Notes under the pieces: model-generated
What the model was told of the DNA's origin: nothing
Database searches by the model: none
The model's input: the letters and a program-made list of their open reading frames with translations, nothing else
Shown here: positions 35,996-43,940 of the stretch, one piece after another
How positions within the stretch are numbered: the stretch's first letter is position 1
Layout of the letters: every line of letters starts with the position of its first letter
Source: a virus
IMG/VR virus record: IMGVR_UViG_3300027963_000066
Span: 1 to 64,000 of that record
DNA: 64,000 nt
Direction: 5' to 3' (one strand)
Translations under genes and position numbers: made by a program

Positions 35996-36504
35996 ACTTT
36001 CTTTTTCCGTGGATAATTTCGACGTTTTGGTTTATTTTCTTTAAGGTTAAGTGGTTGGTGAGTAGATGTTTGTTTGGCCCTTTCTATGGCCGCATGTATT
36101 TGCTCGGGAGTTGGATCATTTTCATCTAGTGCATAATCATCAAACTCTTCTAGTGTAGTGTCCATGTCATCGTGCCCGTCACCCTCAAACCATTCATCGT
36201 CAACAGTTAGTCCCATCTGAGATAGTTTTTTATTAACAGGTTCAATATCTGCCTGTGCTACCTGTTCTCTAAATGCTCCAACTGGCCCTCGGCTATCTTG
36301 ACTCATACTTTGCCAAGTTCTAACTTCTAACAATGGATCAATTTCACAAGGTATTTCAACCAAATAGTATTTTTCGTTACTGTACCCCGCATGTGTTAAA
36401 TTAAAAATATGTAACACACGACCTTTGGTAAGTTTATTATTAGTTCGAGAAATACCGTAGACCCATGCTGGATCCCCTACGTTGTAAGATTTTTTAATAT
36501 TCAT
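35992..36504 (-). CDS. Hypothetical protein with basic tail
   Basis: 170 residues: an SH3-like start (YNVGDPAWVYGISRTNNKLTKGRV), an acidic middle (FEGDGHDDMDTTLEEFDD) and a strongly basic end (PKRRNYPRKKKV). The mix suggests nucleic-acid or protein interaction; not assigned. Confidence 0.68.
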   Translation of the reverse strand: MNIKKSYNVGDPAWVYGISRTNNKLTKGRVLHIFNLTHAGYSNEKYYLVEIPCEIDPLLEVRTWQSMSQDSRGPVGAFREQVAQADIEPVNKKLSQMGLTVDDEWFEGDGHDDMDTTLEEFDDYALDENDPTPEQIHAAIERAKQTSTHQPLNLKENKPKRRNYPRKKKV

Positions 36505-36511
36505 TTAACTC

Positions 36512-36679
36512 TCAAGCCGAAACTTGTTCTTTATTTTTTGTGTCTAGAAGATCTTTAACGAACTTAATGGCCTTACGATCTGTATCGTAGACATATTCTT
36601 GATCTTCATCAGCTTCGCTTCGTAGAGTAACAATAACACCGTTACGAACTTTGCGAATTTCTATACTTTCAAACAACAT
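36512..36679 (-). CDS. Small hypothetical protein
   Basis: 55 residues from ATG 36679, chosen because AAGG precedes it at proper distance; longer in-frame extension lacks support. IRKVRNGVIVTLRSEADEDQEYVYD is a small beta-sheet pattern, followed by a helix. Function unknown. Confidence 0.65.
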   Translation of the reverse strand: MLFESIEIRKVRNGVIVTLRSEADEDQEYVYDTDRKAIKFVKDLLDTKNKEQVSA

Positions 36680-36692
36680 AGGATCACCTTTT

Positions 36693-37415
36693 TCATTTTG
36701 GCACAGATAAATTATAATTAAAATGGAAGATACCAATGTGCGCAGTCTCGCGACTTAGCTCTTGGTCACACCAAATTTGATATCCTGCCTTCTGTGCTTG
36801 CTGGCAGAAAAATATGTCCTCCCCAATTTCTAAGTTTAGATGTGGAACATATTCTTGTAGGTAATGCGGTTGCGGAATCTTTTCGTAGACTTCTCGTTTG
36901 CACATGACCAAACCGTGTGGTAATACATCAATCAGTTCCATAGCTGGACTGTTATCTGTGGTTTGGAACTCTTGGAAAGCACCGGCACTACCACTCATGC
37001 CAGTAAAGTTTGGATTAGGAAAGCGGCGACGACGATAATTAGCACCAACAATTTCCTTATTACGTGCCAACAATCGAAGAGGAGCATCAATTGGAAATTT
37101 CATGTCACTATCTACCCAGAAGATATGAGTAAAATCACTCTTTAGGAAAATATCAACTAGATTGCGACGAGCAATGGTAATAACTGAACCAATGTTAAAT
37201 GCACAATTAATTTTAATGCCATTGGCAACCATATTGGCCGCGGCCATTGCCAAGTGTTGTGCAAATTCTGCATTGACCATTTCCATGGCCGGAACCGCAA
37301 TCATTACTGACGGTGCAGTACCTCCGGGCCGAATTTGTTGTGCGGCTGGTGCTGGTTGCGGACGAGAGGCCATTGCCTGGCGGCTCGGAATGTTTAGTTT
37401 ACCCTTATTTTTCAT
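36693..37415 (-). CDS. Glycosyltransferase, GT-A fold
   Basis: 240 residues. A Pro/Ala-rich N-terminus precedes the catalytic domain: SVMIAVPAMEMV, NLVDIFLKSDFTHIFWVDSDMKFP (DSD is the metal/nucleotide-binding DxD motif) and EIGEDIFFCQQAQKAGYQIWCD. It resembles phage and giant-virus GT2-like enzymes. Likely sugar donor is a UDP-sugar. Preceded by AAGGA. Confidence 0.82.
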   Translation of the reverse strand: MKNKGKLNIPSRQAMASRPQPAPAAQQIRPGGTAPSVMIAVPAMEMVNAEFAQHLAMAAANMVANGIKINCAFNIGSVITIARRNLVDIFLKSDFTHIFWVDSDMKFPIDAPLRLLARNKEIVGANYRRRRFPNPNFTGMSGSAGAFQEFQTTDNSPAMELIDVLPHGLVMCKREVYEKIPQPHYLQEYVPHLNLEIGEDIFFCQQAQKAGYQIWCDQELSRETAHIGIFHFNYNLSVPK

Positions 37416-37432
37416 ATTATCCTTTAGTGTTT

Positions 37433-37461
37433 ATTATAGTAGAGTATTGATAATTGAGCAA
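37433..37461 (-). promoter_or_regulatory. Possible sigma70 promoter
   Basis: TATAAT (37433-37438) is perfect; 17 bases upstream TTGCTC (37456-37461) is a weak -35. Placed upstream of the glycosyltransferase start. Confidence 0.5.
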
Positions 37462-37477
37462 TGATTAATTTGTCCAA

Positions 37478-38317
37478 TTACCTGGGTGCAAACTCTTGTT
37501 GGAGTTTGATGTTATCGAAGAATTCTTTTTTAGTGTTGCCATCTGTATTAAACGCACCTTTGAGTACTGTGGTCTGCGTTAAACTACTATGTGCCATGAT
37601 GCCGCGATTCTCACAGCATCCATGAACTGCCTGTACATATACAGCTACATTTTCGGAGTCTGTTGCTCGGGATATTTCCCTAGCGATATCATTACAAAGT
37701 TCCTCCTGGAGAGTACCACGTCGGGCACACCACTGGGCGATCCGTGTATACTTTGATAGGCCAATAAGTTTATTAGCGGCAATAATACCAATATAGGCAA
37801 CACCAGAAACGGGTTGGTGATGATGACTACATATAGAACGAAGCTCGCTACGCACGACCAACATACCTTCATAACGGTCTTTGCTATCATTCGGAAAAGC
37901 TGTTGCATCTGGTGCTGGATCATATCTACCTGCCATTATTTCATTAAAATACATCTTGGCAAGCCTACGGGCTGTGCCTTTACTGTTTGGATCGTTTTCA
38001 CGATCAATAAGCAATCGATCCAATACTAGTTCAAATGCTTCTGTTGCTTCGTTGATTAGACGTTCTTTATCTTCTTCGCTAACATAGTCGCTAATGTTAT
38101 CACCGGCCCAAAAGCGTTTACCTTCACGCTTCATCTTGAATCGAAGATAATCTCCTATGTATTTGCCTTCTTGGTAACCACCGTCACCTGCCATGGCATC
38201 TAATGCTGTTTCTTTTTTGATGTAAACTTCTTTGCCTAGCGGCTGAAATTCGTCTTGTTTAAATTCTGGTTTAACACCGGCTTCTATTACAGGGTGTGGT
38301 TTAAATTCTGGTTTCAA
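37478..38317 (-). CDS. folE: GTP cyclohydrolase I
   Basis: 279 residues from a TTG start at 38317, preceded by CGGAG. SICSHHHQPVSGVAYIGI, KLIGLSKYTRIAQWCARRGTLQEEL and the zinc Cys in VHGCCENRGI are the FolE hallmarks. It converts GTP to dihydroneopterin triphosphate, first step to folate or 7-deazaguanine. The N-terminal 90 residues are longer than in host FolE. It has its own sigma70 promoter, and together with QueD and QueC-like genes points to 7-deazapurine synthesis. Confidence 0.92.
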   Translation of the reverse strand: MKPEFKPHPVIEAGVKPEFKQDEFQPLGKEVYIKKETALDAMAGDGGYQEGKYIGDYLRFKMKREGKRFWAGDNISDYVSEEDKERLINEATEAFELVLDRLLIDRENDPNSKGTARRLAKMYFNEIMAGRYDPAPDATAFPNDSKDRYEGMLVVRSELRSICSHHHQPVSGVAYIGIIAANKLIGLSKYTRIAQWCARRGTLQEELCNDIAREISRATDSENVAVYVQAVHGCCENRGIMAHSSLTQTTVLKGAFNTDGNTKKEFFDNIKLQQEFAPR

Positions 38318-38358
38318 TTATTATTCTCCGAGTTTGTGTCGAGGATGACATGATTTTT

Positions 38359-38387
38359 ATAATACATTGTTATTTAGACTCTGTCAA
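38359..38387 (-). promoter_or_regulatory. sigma70 promoter for folE
   Basis: TTGACA (38382-38387), 17-base spacer, TATTAT (38359-38364) on the minus strand, about 45 bases before the folE TTG. It lies in the 3' end of the upstream gene. Confidence 0.75.
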
Positions 38388-39242
38388 CCTGAGGAAGGTG
38401 TTTTTCCGGACAGCCGCATCTAATACCATAGGTGTTAAATTTAGTGACTCGGCAATTTTTAACAATGCACTAGTATCTTTAGGGAAACATGCACCGCCGA
38501 ATCCAAATGACCCGTCTGGTCCTGGAACTTGCATATGACTGCTTCCGATTCGTTTATCGCTTGTTACCATGTGGGCAATGTCATCATAATTTAAATTCAT
38601 TGCTTGGGCCATCTGATAAAGTTCATTCATAAAAATAACTTTAGTGGCCAAAAAACTATTAATAGCGTATTTGGCAAGACTGGCTTCTCCAATGGAACAA
38701 TGATGTACTGTTGTTAATTCTTTTTGGCTTAATCGAATTAATCGTTCAGCTTCATTTCTATATGCTTCAATTTTGCCTCCTATGATGGCAAATGTACCGT
38801 TAGCATAATCTCTAACAGCATTGGCCGCGGTTAAAAATTCAGGAGCATGAACTAGGTTAGGAAATTCTTCATTTAGTTGAGTATAAACATTTGGCGGTGC
38901 TGTGCATTTACTGATAATAACACCTTGATAATTCATAGACTTTAGCTTGGCCAATACATCTTCTAAAATACTAGTGTCACATACTCCATCTTCACCTTGC
39001 GGACTAGGTACACAGATAAAAATTCCAGCACAATCACTTAGCTCAGAGAACTGGTGAACTCCGCGAGCCGGATTGTTATCTACTAAAATTAATTTGGCTT
39101 CAAAATCGAAGGTGTGTTGAATGGCACTGCCTACAAACCCTAGTCCGACAATTCCAATCTTAGGAAGGGCTGATTTCATGGTTGTTTTGAAAAGTATTTT
39201 GGCACCACCGATAGTGCCTGGCATGGACATATTTAAGGTCAT
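38370..39242 (-). CDS. UDP-glucose 6-dehydrogenase-like protein
   Basis: 290 residues. IGIVGLGFVGSAI binds NAD; HAPEFLTAANAVRDY, SLAKYAINSFLATKVIFMNEL and GFGGACFPKDTSALL carry the acid/base Glu, Lys and the catalytic Cys. The family oxidises UDP-glucose to UDP-glucuronate. It is shorter than host enzymes (about 430 residues), lacking the C-terminal UDP-binding domain. The extra 21 residues at the N-terminus may be untranslated: a Met at residue 22 is alternative. It feeds the decarboxylase at 23325. Confidence 0.85.
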   Translation of the reverse strand: MTLNMSMPGTIGGAKILFKTTMKSALPKIGIVGLGFVGSAIQHTFDFEAKLILVDNNPARGVHQFSELSDCAGIFICVPSPQGEDGVCDTSILEDVLAKLKSMNYQGVIISKCTAPPNVYTQLNEEFPNLVHAPEFLTAANAVRDYANGTFAIIGGKIEAYRNEAERLIRLSQKELTTVHHCSIGEASLAKYAINSFLATKVIFMNELYQMAQAMNLNYDDIAHMVTSDKRIGSSHMQVPGPDGSFGFGGACFPKDTSALLKIAESLNLTPMVLDAAVRKNTFLRLTESK

Positions 39243-39466
39243 TTAGTAAGACCCATAAAAATAAGTTCACGTTCCGTAATATTGGCCACAGGTTTAAGCC
39301 AACCGTGACGAATACATTCTAGAATGAGATCTTTGTAATTTTCCGGGCACCTTTGACTAATTTCCAATCCTGCTCGGTTAGCCTGAACTACTCCGTCGGT
39401 GATTACAAAATTAGGGTCGCCTGGTTTAAGTGTGCGAATTTGACTTTGATGTGCAGTGATATTCAT
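39239..39466 (-). CDS. Hypothetical protein with leaderless-type promoter
   Basis: 75 residues. GDPNFVITDGVVQANRAGLEIS and a short helix with YKDLILECIRHGW. No domain recognised. Overlaps the dehydrogenase by four bases. The ATG lies five bases after a sigma70 -10 box, so the message probably begins at the start codon. Confidence 0.7.
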   Translation of the reverse strand: MNITAHQSQIRTLKPGDPNFVITDGVVQANRAGLEISQRCPENYKDLILECIRHGWLKPVANITERELIFMGLTK

Positions 39467-39471
39467 ACTTT

Positions 39472-39500
39472 AATATAGCATGAATATGATTTTTTGTCAA
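39472..39500 (-). promoter_or_regulatory. sigma70 promoter, leaderless spacing
   Basis: TTGACA (39495-39500), 17-base spacer, TATATT (39472-39477), followed by AAAGT and ATG (39466). Confidence 0.75.
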
Positions 39501-40231
39501 CGAATAAACCACTCTTTATTTCTATAAGGTTTGCCAAGTTCTGCATTAGGCAAATATCTAACCACCTTTTTCTTAACACGTTTAATGATTCGATGCTTGT
39601 GATCAAAATCAAATGCTTTTAGATACATGCGCCAACTGTTATGTCTACGGCGCAGTCCTCTTTGGTCTTCATTCAAATAGTTTACAACCTGTTGTCGATC
39701 ATTTTGGAATTTACCCATTAGTTCACATGCTATGTTAAAACTATATGCATCGATCTCATCTGAATTTCCCAAATAACTTTGCTCTTCTCTTTGTTCTTGT
39801 TTTTCGGCAGTACTGGCATAATCCGGCAAATATTTAAATTTCCTGCGCCTATATTGTCTCATGTGCATTATTTCATGCAACAGTGTATCTGCGATACCCG
39901 CACACATTCTTTTGAATCTACGGGTTGACATTTTTATTTTTTCTTCAAACGGGTTGTAAGACAGCACAATCTCTATGGCAGTTTTTTTGAGCTTGTCGTC
40001 ATCGCTATAGTAAGTTCCGCCAATGTACACCCACCCAAAATCAACTTTGGTGCTAGAAGTTTTGGTAACTTTGATAGGATATTGCGTTTTAAGATGGCTG
40101 GCCAAAATTCTGTGGAATTTGGCAATGGTCATTTCTTGATTGGTTATTTTTGGAGCAATCAAGGACACGAATTCAATGATGCTATTTTTATCTAGCATTG
40201 ACCAATCGAATTTATGTAGGCTCACGGGCAT
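39497..40231 (-). CDS. SprT-like zinc metalloprotease
   Basis: 244 residues. LLHEIMHMRQYRRRKF is a zincin HExxH motif; SDEIDAYSFNIACEL may give a third ligand. The C-terminus is rich in Arg/Lys (RVKKKVVRYLP) and could bind DNA. SprT-type proteases cleave DNA-protein crosslinks. GAAGGA lies six bases before the ATG. Confidence 0.72.
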   Translation of the reverse strand: MPVSLHKFDWSMLDKNSIIEFVSLIAPKITNQEMTIAKFHRILASHLKTQYPIKVTKTSSTKVDFGWVYIGGTYYSDDDKLKKTAIEIVLSYNPFEEKIKMSTRRFKRMCAGIADTLLHEIMHMRQYRRRKFKYLPDYASTAEKQEQREEQSYLGNSDEIDAYSFNIACELMGKFQNDRQQVVNYLNEDQRGLRRRHNSWRMYLKAFDFDHKHRIIKRVKKKVVRYLPNAELGKPYRNKEWFIR

Positions 40232-40287
40232 AAACGATCCTTCTGTAGTAGTGTTATTTACACTATTTTACAGCAGAAACCGAATAT

Positions 40288-41742
40288 TTAAAATACCTTT
40301 ATTTTGTGTTTGGCTTGAAATCTTTGGGCATCTTGCCAAGTGTTTACCAACGGTTCGCCTTTTATGTTCAAACTGGTGTTCATTAGTATAGGACATCCGG
40401 TTTTTTCATGCCAAAGTTCTAAAATTGCCCGAAATTTAGGATTATCTGAGTAGTTAACAGTCTGTACACGACTAGTACCATCTACATGGCAGACACCCGG
40501 AAGATATACTTGATCACGACACTTGGCCACAAATTGCATGTATGGGCTGGAATCCACTGGCATTTCAAACCAGGTATTTGCATGTTCTTCTAAAACTGCC
40601 GGTGCAAATGGGCGGAATCTTTCTCTCTTTTTAATAGAGTTCATCCGGTCTTTGGCCTTAGCCCCTCTAGGGTCGCACAACAAACTTCTATTTCCCAAGG
40701 CCCTTGGACCAAACTCTGCACGACCGTTAGCAACTGCCACAACATTGCCTTCTATCAACTCTTTGACAATTCCGTCAACATCCAGCTCCTTATCTATGTC
40801 TGTTCCTAGATAAGGACCCTGCCAATTTAACTTTTCCTGGGTATAGGCCGCCACTGCACCGATGGCGCTTCCCGAATCACCGGGATTGGGCATGATCCAT
40901 ATTTGATCATATTCTTTTGCCAGCAGACTATTTGCAACACAATTGAGAGCAACTCCTCCCATAAAAACCAAATTACGACTGGGCAATGTTGACTTCATCC
41001 ATTGTGCAGTTTTAATTAGATATTCTTCCATGATGGCCTGTACACAGGCCGCAAGGTCAAACTTTGTGATACCGTCCGGAGTTGTCCACCACCGACAGCC
41101 GTTATGTAGATTAAATCTTAATTTAAAATCTGGACAAGAGAAGTCTTTAAAAAACTCTTCTTTAAGATGATTGATCAACGAGGGTACTCGCCGACCAATT
41201 GCGGCCATGCCCATGAGTATGTATTCTTCTTCGTTGGGCTTTAATCCCAGATACTGTGTAAATGCAGTATAAAATAGCCCCATGCTATCTGGATAGCTTT
41301 TACTCCAAATTTGATTAAGCCCCTGCTCGTCAGCATGCCATATAGTAACAGTATTCCATTCACCTATAGCATCGACCACTAAAACACTAGCGTCATTGAA
41401 TTTACTGGTGTAGAATCCCGCGGCCGCATGGCTCTCGTGATGTTTAACATAGGTAATGGGCAAATGTCCTAATTTTAAACTTTTTAATACGTCTCTGGGA
41501 TTTACTAACCACGGACGCTCTCCACTATAAATTTTTCTTAGACTTTTTTGTAGAGGTTTCTCAAACCATACTATTTCTTTTGGGCTACCGTAATCATACA
41601 TTTCTTCGACCATGGCATGGTCAAGATGGCTGGTATTTTTAACTCTTGAGTACCGTTCAGAATGTCCTGCCCACAGTATATCTGGCCCGTCAATGAGAGC
41701 CATACTGGCGTCATGGTTGAGCCCATTGATTCCTAAAATCAT
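40288..41742 (-). CDS. Carbamoyltransferase, NodU/CmcH family
   Basis: 484 residues, complete. LGINGLNHDASMALID, KHHESHAAAGFY, VVDAIGEWNT and MGGVALNCVANS form the Kae1-like ATP-binding N-terminal part; FGPRALGNRSLLCDPR, ERFRPFAPAV and SLNIKGEP form the C-terminal YrdC-like part. The family transfers a carbamoyl group to hydroxyls. In phages it may modify hydroxymethylated nucleobases or surface sugars. A 35-residue gene starts just upstream. Confidence 0.9.
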   Translation of the reverse strand: MILGINGLNHDASMALIDGPDILWAGHSERYSRVKNTSHLDHAMVEEMYDYGSPKEIVWFEKPLQKSLRKIYSGERPWLVNPRDVLKSLKLGHLPITYVKHHESHAAAGFYTSKFNDASVLVVDAIGEWNTVTIWHADEQGLNQIWSKSYPDSMGLFYTAFTQYLGLKPNEEEYILMGMAAIGRRVPSLINHLKEEFFKDFSCPDFKLRFNLHNGCRWWTTPDGITKFDLAACVQAIMEEYLIKTAQWMKSTLPSRNLVFMGGVALNCVANSLLAKEYDQIWIMPNPGDSGSAIGAVAAYTQEKLNWQGPYLGTDIDKELDVDGIVKELIEGNVVAVANGRAEFGPRALGNRSLLCDPRGAKAKDRMNSIKKRERFRPFAPAVLEEHANTWFEMPVDSSPYMQFVAKCRDQVYLPGVCHVDGTSRVQTVNYSDNPKFRAILELWHEKTGCPILMNTSLNIKGEPLVNTWQDAQRFQAKHKIKVF

Positions 41743-41743
41743 T

Positions 41744-41851
41744 TTAATAAATGAACGGGTCGCGTTTGCGTAATTCTTCTATACGCTTTTTAAGTGCTCG
41801 ACGTTTGCGCAGATCACGTATCCAGTTGATTAGTTTTTTAAATGGGTTCAT
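41744..41851 (-). CDS. 35-residue basic peptide
   Basis: Start MNPFKKLINWIRDLRKR, extremely basic, amphipathic helix; ends two bases before the carbamoyltransferase start. GAG precedes the ATG at 10 bases. Short, but full codon structure and tight spacing to the next gene support translation. It could bind RNA or membranes. Confidence 0.6.
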   Translation of the reverse strand: MNPFKKLINWIRDLRKRRALKKRIEELRKRDPFIY

Positions 41852-41867
41852 TTTAATTTCTCAAATT

Positions 41868-41963
41868 TGGTATGGTCGGTAGGTTTCGAACCTACAAAGG
41901 CTATGTCTAAGACTGCGCCCCGTCCTGCCTAAGCAGAGGTCTGCCAATTCCACTCACGACCAC
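41868..41963 (-). tRNA. tRNA-Leu (UAG), unusual anticodon region
   Basis: Acceptor GTGGTCG/CGACCAT, T arm GTAGG-TTCGAAA-CCTAC and encoded CCA are clear; D arm is Leu-like. 96 bases with CCA. Two candidate anticodon loops exist, CTTAGGC and CTTAGAC, both giving UAG; neither stem is fully paired. Confidence 0.75.
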
Positions 41964-41969
41964 ATATAT

Positions 41970-41998
41970 ATTATATATGCAATCACGTTGAAAGTCAA
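41970..41998 (-). promoter_or_regulatory. sigma70 promoter for tRNA-Leu
   Basis: TTGACT (41993-41998), 17-base spacer, TATAAT (41970-41975), seven bases before the tRNA 5' end. Confidence 0.8.
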
Positions 41999-42546
41999 TA
42001 ACGTTCAGTATCAAAGAAAAAAGTTTGAAACAATCGTCCGTTTTGTAGTCCATCTCCAAAGTAGTCTAGACTAGCATGGAACAGATCTCCTCGGTAAATT
42101 ACCAATCGGTTATATCTGTTTCCAATTTTGTCGACCATATCCCATTTGGTATAATCGTAGGCTTCGTGATTTTCTTCACCTAGCTTCCTACATTCGCCGG
42201 TGGCCTTGTGTCGAAATAACCCTGTTCCTCCGGTGTGCGGTGCATCGGGAGTTAGATAGCATACACCTGCCCACATGTTATGGTGGTCTGCATGTATCCA
42301 GGTTCTATCCATTGCAGTGGCAATTTGAAATGCTCCTGTGTATCCGTCGTGATCATAGCTATTTGTAATTTTACCGGCAAATTGCATATATCTTTCAATT
42401 GCGGCTTTTACATCATCTGTAAAGAAAGATTTTGTTCTAACTCCGGGATAATTTCCTCGAACACTGAACTCTTGTTGCAGGGCAAAGTTTCTAACGGAAT
42501 CCGGATCACCGTAAAAATCATCTATAATAATTAAGTTAACATTCAT
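41995..42546 (-). CDS. 2OG-Fe(II) oxygenase-like, DUF6445-type
   Basis: 183 residues from ATG 42546 (AAATGAATG overlap with the upstream stop). RTWIHADHHNMWAGVCYLTPDAP provides the HxD pair, GTGLFRHK a strand, and YRGDLFHASLDYFGDG the distal His. I recall this as DUF6445-like. Substrate unknown. Translationally coupled to the glycosyltransferase before it. Confidence 0.72.
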   Translation of the reverse strand: MNVNLIIIDDFYGDPDSVRNFALQQEFSVRGNYPGVRTKSFFTDDVKAAIERYMQFAGKITNSYDHDGYTGAFQIATAMDRTWIHADHHNMWAGVCYLTPDAPHTGGTGLFRHKATGECRKLGEENHEAYDYTKWDMVDKIGNRYNRLVIYRGDLFHASLDYFGDGLQNGRLFQTFFFDTERY

Positions 42547-43610
42547 TTTAAGTACCAATCTAGGTTAGTTTTAAGTCTTTCGTTGTTGAGGTCCATTTCT
42601 AATGCAATGGTTCCATATTCAACAGCTTTGTCTTTAAGTCCGAGATGCCATGATGACAGGGCGGCTAGGTCATAAGGGCGACTGCCCCATGCTTCTGGAT
42701 CTACTGTATAGACCAATTCTTTTTCTGTAATTGACAGTGCCTGCATAGATGCATAGAAGCACTCATTCCAGAGATTTTTCATCATACAACTATTTGCAAG
42801 CCCAACCCAAGGTTCCCTAAGGTAGGGAGCTTCGAAGGTGGCCTTACGGAAAGCCATTAAGGCATCTAACCCCTTGCCTAACTCGTCGTAGCATTTTCCT
42901 TGTACCCGGCGAGCATAGGCTCTCTCATGTCCCCAGTCTACTCCTGGCATGGCCAGATACTTTTCACAAGCATCAACCGCTTGTTGCCATCGACCATTAA
43001 AACTTAATTCTCGGGCATAATAGAATGCATTTCTCGAGTTGTGGGGATTATCTCGTACATCTGCTTCTAGTAGATCCAGATACTGCCCTCGGCTCTTGGT
43101 AGGATCAGGATGATGTACTACCATTAGCATATCAGTTTGTTCCCACTTATCTTGTACTCGGGGATCTGTGACAATTACTTCGTGACACATATTTTCCCAA
43201 TGGAATCCCGACCTTGCATGGATTTTTTCGTAATAAAAAACTACACCTTCACCCCATTGATATTTGTAGCGAATTCGATTAGTTTCTCCATGCTTCCAGA
43301 GTCTTTCAATTTCTTCGCGCCATCCTGGCATCAATACTTCGTCTAGGTCGAGACTAATACAGATATCAAAATCTTTAGGAACTAGATGAAGAGATGCGTT
43401 TCTTGCAGAATCAAATCTCCAAGGACTCACATAAATTTCATGCACCTGCATGCCGCATTGGCGAGCCAGTTCTACTGTGTTGTCTGTACTACCGGTATCT
43501 GCTAACAGCACAAGGTCTGCATCTTTGCAACTTTCGGCAAATCTTTCGACAAACATTGATTCATTTTTAGATATTGCATATACGCAAATTTTTAATTTTT
43601 TATCTTCCAT
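42543..43610 (-). CDS. Glycosyltransferase family 2 with TPR-like tail
   Basis: 355 residues. ICVYAISKNESMFVERF, LLADTGSTDNTVELA and ICISLDLDEVLMPGW (DLD is the DxD motif) define a GT2 domain to about residue 190; helical repeats (FNGRWQQAVDACEKYL ...) follow, TPR-like. Such proteins glycosylate proteins or glycans. Leaderless-type late promoter. Confidence 0.85.
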   Translation of the reverse strand: MEDKKLKICVYAISKNESMFVERFAESCKDADLVLLADTGSTDNTVELARQCGMQVHEIYVSPWRFDSARNASLHLVPKDFDICISLDLDEVLMPGWREEIERLWKHGETNRIRYKYQWGEGVVFYYEKIHARSGFHWENMCHEVIVTDPRVQDKWEQTDMLMVVHHPDPTKSRGQYLDLLEADVRDNPHNSRNAFYYARELSFNGRWQQAVDACEKYLAMPGVDWGHERAYARRVQGKCYDELGKGLDALMAFRKATFEAPYLREPWVGLANSCMMKNLWNECFYASMQALSITEKELVYTVDPEAWGSRPYDLAALSSWHLGLKDKAVEYGTIALEMDLNNERLKTNLDWYLK

Positions 43611-43615
43611 GTTGT

Positions 43616-43623
43616 TATTTAAA
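43616..43623 (-). promoter_or_regulatory. Late promoter box, leaderless spacing
   Basis: TTTAAATA on the minus strand, five bases (ACAAC) before the glycosyltransferase ATG at 43610. Confidence 0.5.
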
Positions 43624-43631
43624 TTTTATTC

Positions 43632-43706
43632 TGGCCGGCCCTGCAGGAATTGAACCCACATCGCATGGTTCGAAGCCACGTATTCTATCCATTGAACTAA
43701 GGGCCG
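43632..43706 (-). tRNA. tRNA-Arg (UCG)
   Basis: Acceptor CGGCCCT/AGGGCCG, anticodon stem CGTGG/CCATG around CTTCGAA, T loop TTCAATT, discriminator G and CCA encoded. Own sigma70 promoter. Confidence 0.92.
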
Positions 43707-43715
43707 ATAACAATT

Positions 43716-43744
43716 ATTATACGCTGTTAAAATAATTAAGTCAA
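43716..43744 (-). promoter_or_regulatory. sigma70 promoter for tRNA-Arg
   Basis: TTGACT (43739-43744), 17-base spacer, TATAAT (43716-43721). The -35 starts inside the T tract of the terminator for the upstream Y-like RNA. Confidence 0.82.
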
Positions 43745-43772
43745 AAAAATAGGACTCCGAAGAGTCCTATTT
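43743..43772 (-). terminator. Intrinsic terminator after Y-like RNA F
   Basis: Perfect 11-bp stem AAATAGGACTC/GAGTCCTATTT with a TTCG tetraloop, then TTTT on the minus strand. It ends the Ro-like gene/Y-like RNA transcript. Confidence 0.9.
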
Positions 43773-43930
43773 AACAGGCTAGTTGTCTACTTTGAGTTTA
43801 TATCGGTGTCAATATCGAAACACACCTATCTAGTTTGTCTTCAGCTATAACCTTCAAAGCCCATACAGGCTCCAGTTATAACCAACTCCCTAGCATTCCT
43901 TTAATATTAAAGGTTGCTGAACCTAGCCTT
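43773..43930 (-). ncRNA. Y-RNA-like element F, downstream of Ro-like gene
   Basis: About 157 bases. AGGCTAG-GTT-CAGCAA at the 5' side pairs with CTAGCCTGTT at the 3' side. Inside are a perfect palindromic hairpin CCTTTAATATTAAAGG, a D-arm-like AGTTGGTTATAACT, AGCC-TGTAT-GGGCT, and GGTGT...ACACC around TTTCGATATT, similar to a T arm. It starts 11 bases after the Ro-like stop and is followed at once by a strong terminator, so a defined small RNA can be produced by processing of the mRNA. Same consensus as five other elements in the window. Confidence 0.8.
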
Positions 43931-43940
43931 ATAACACTAT

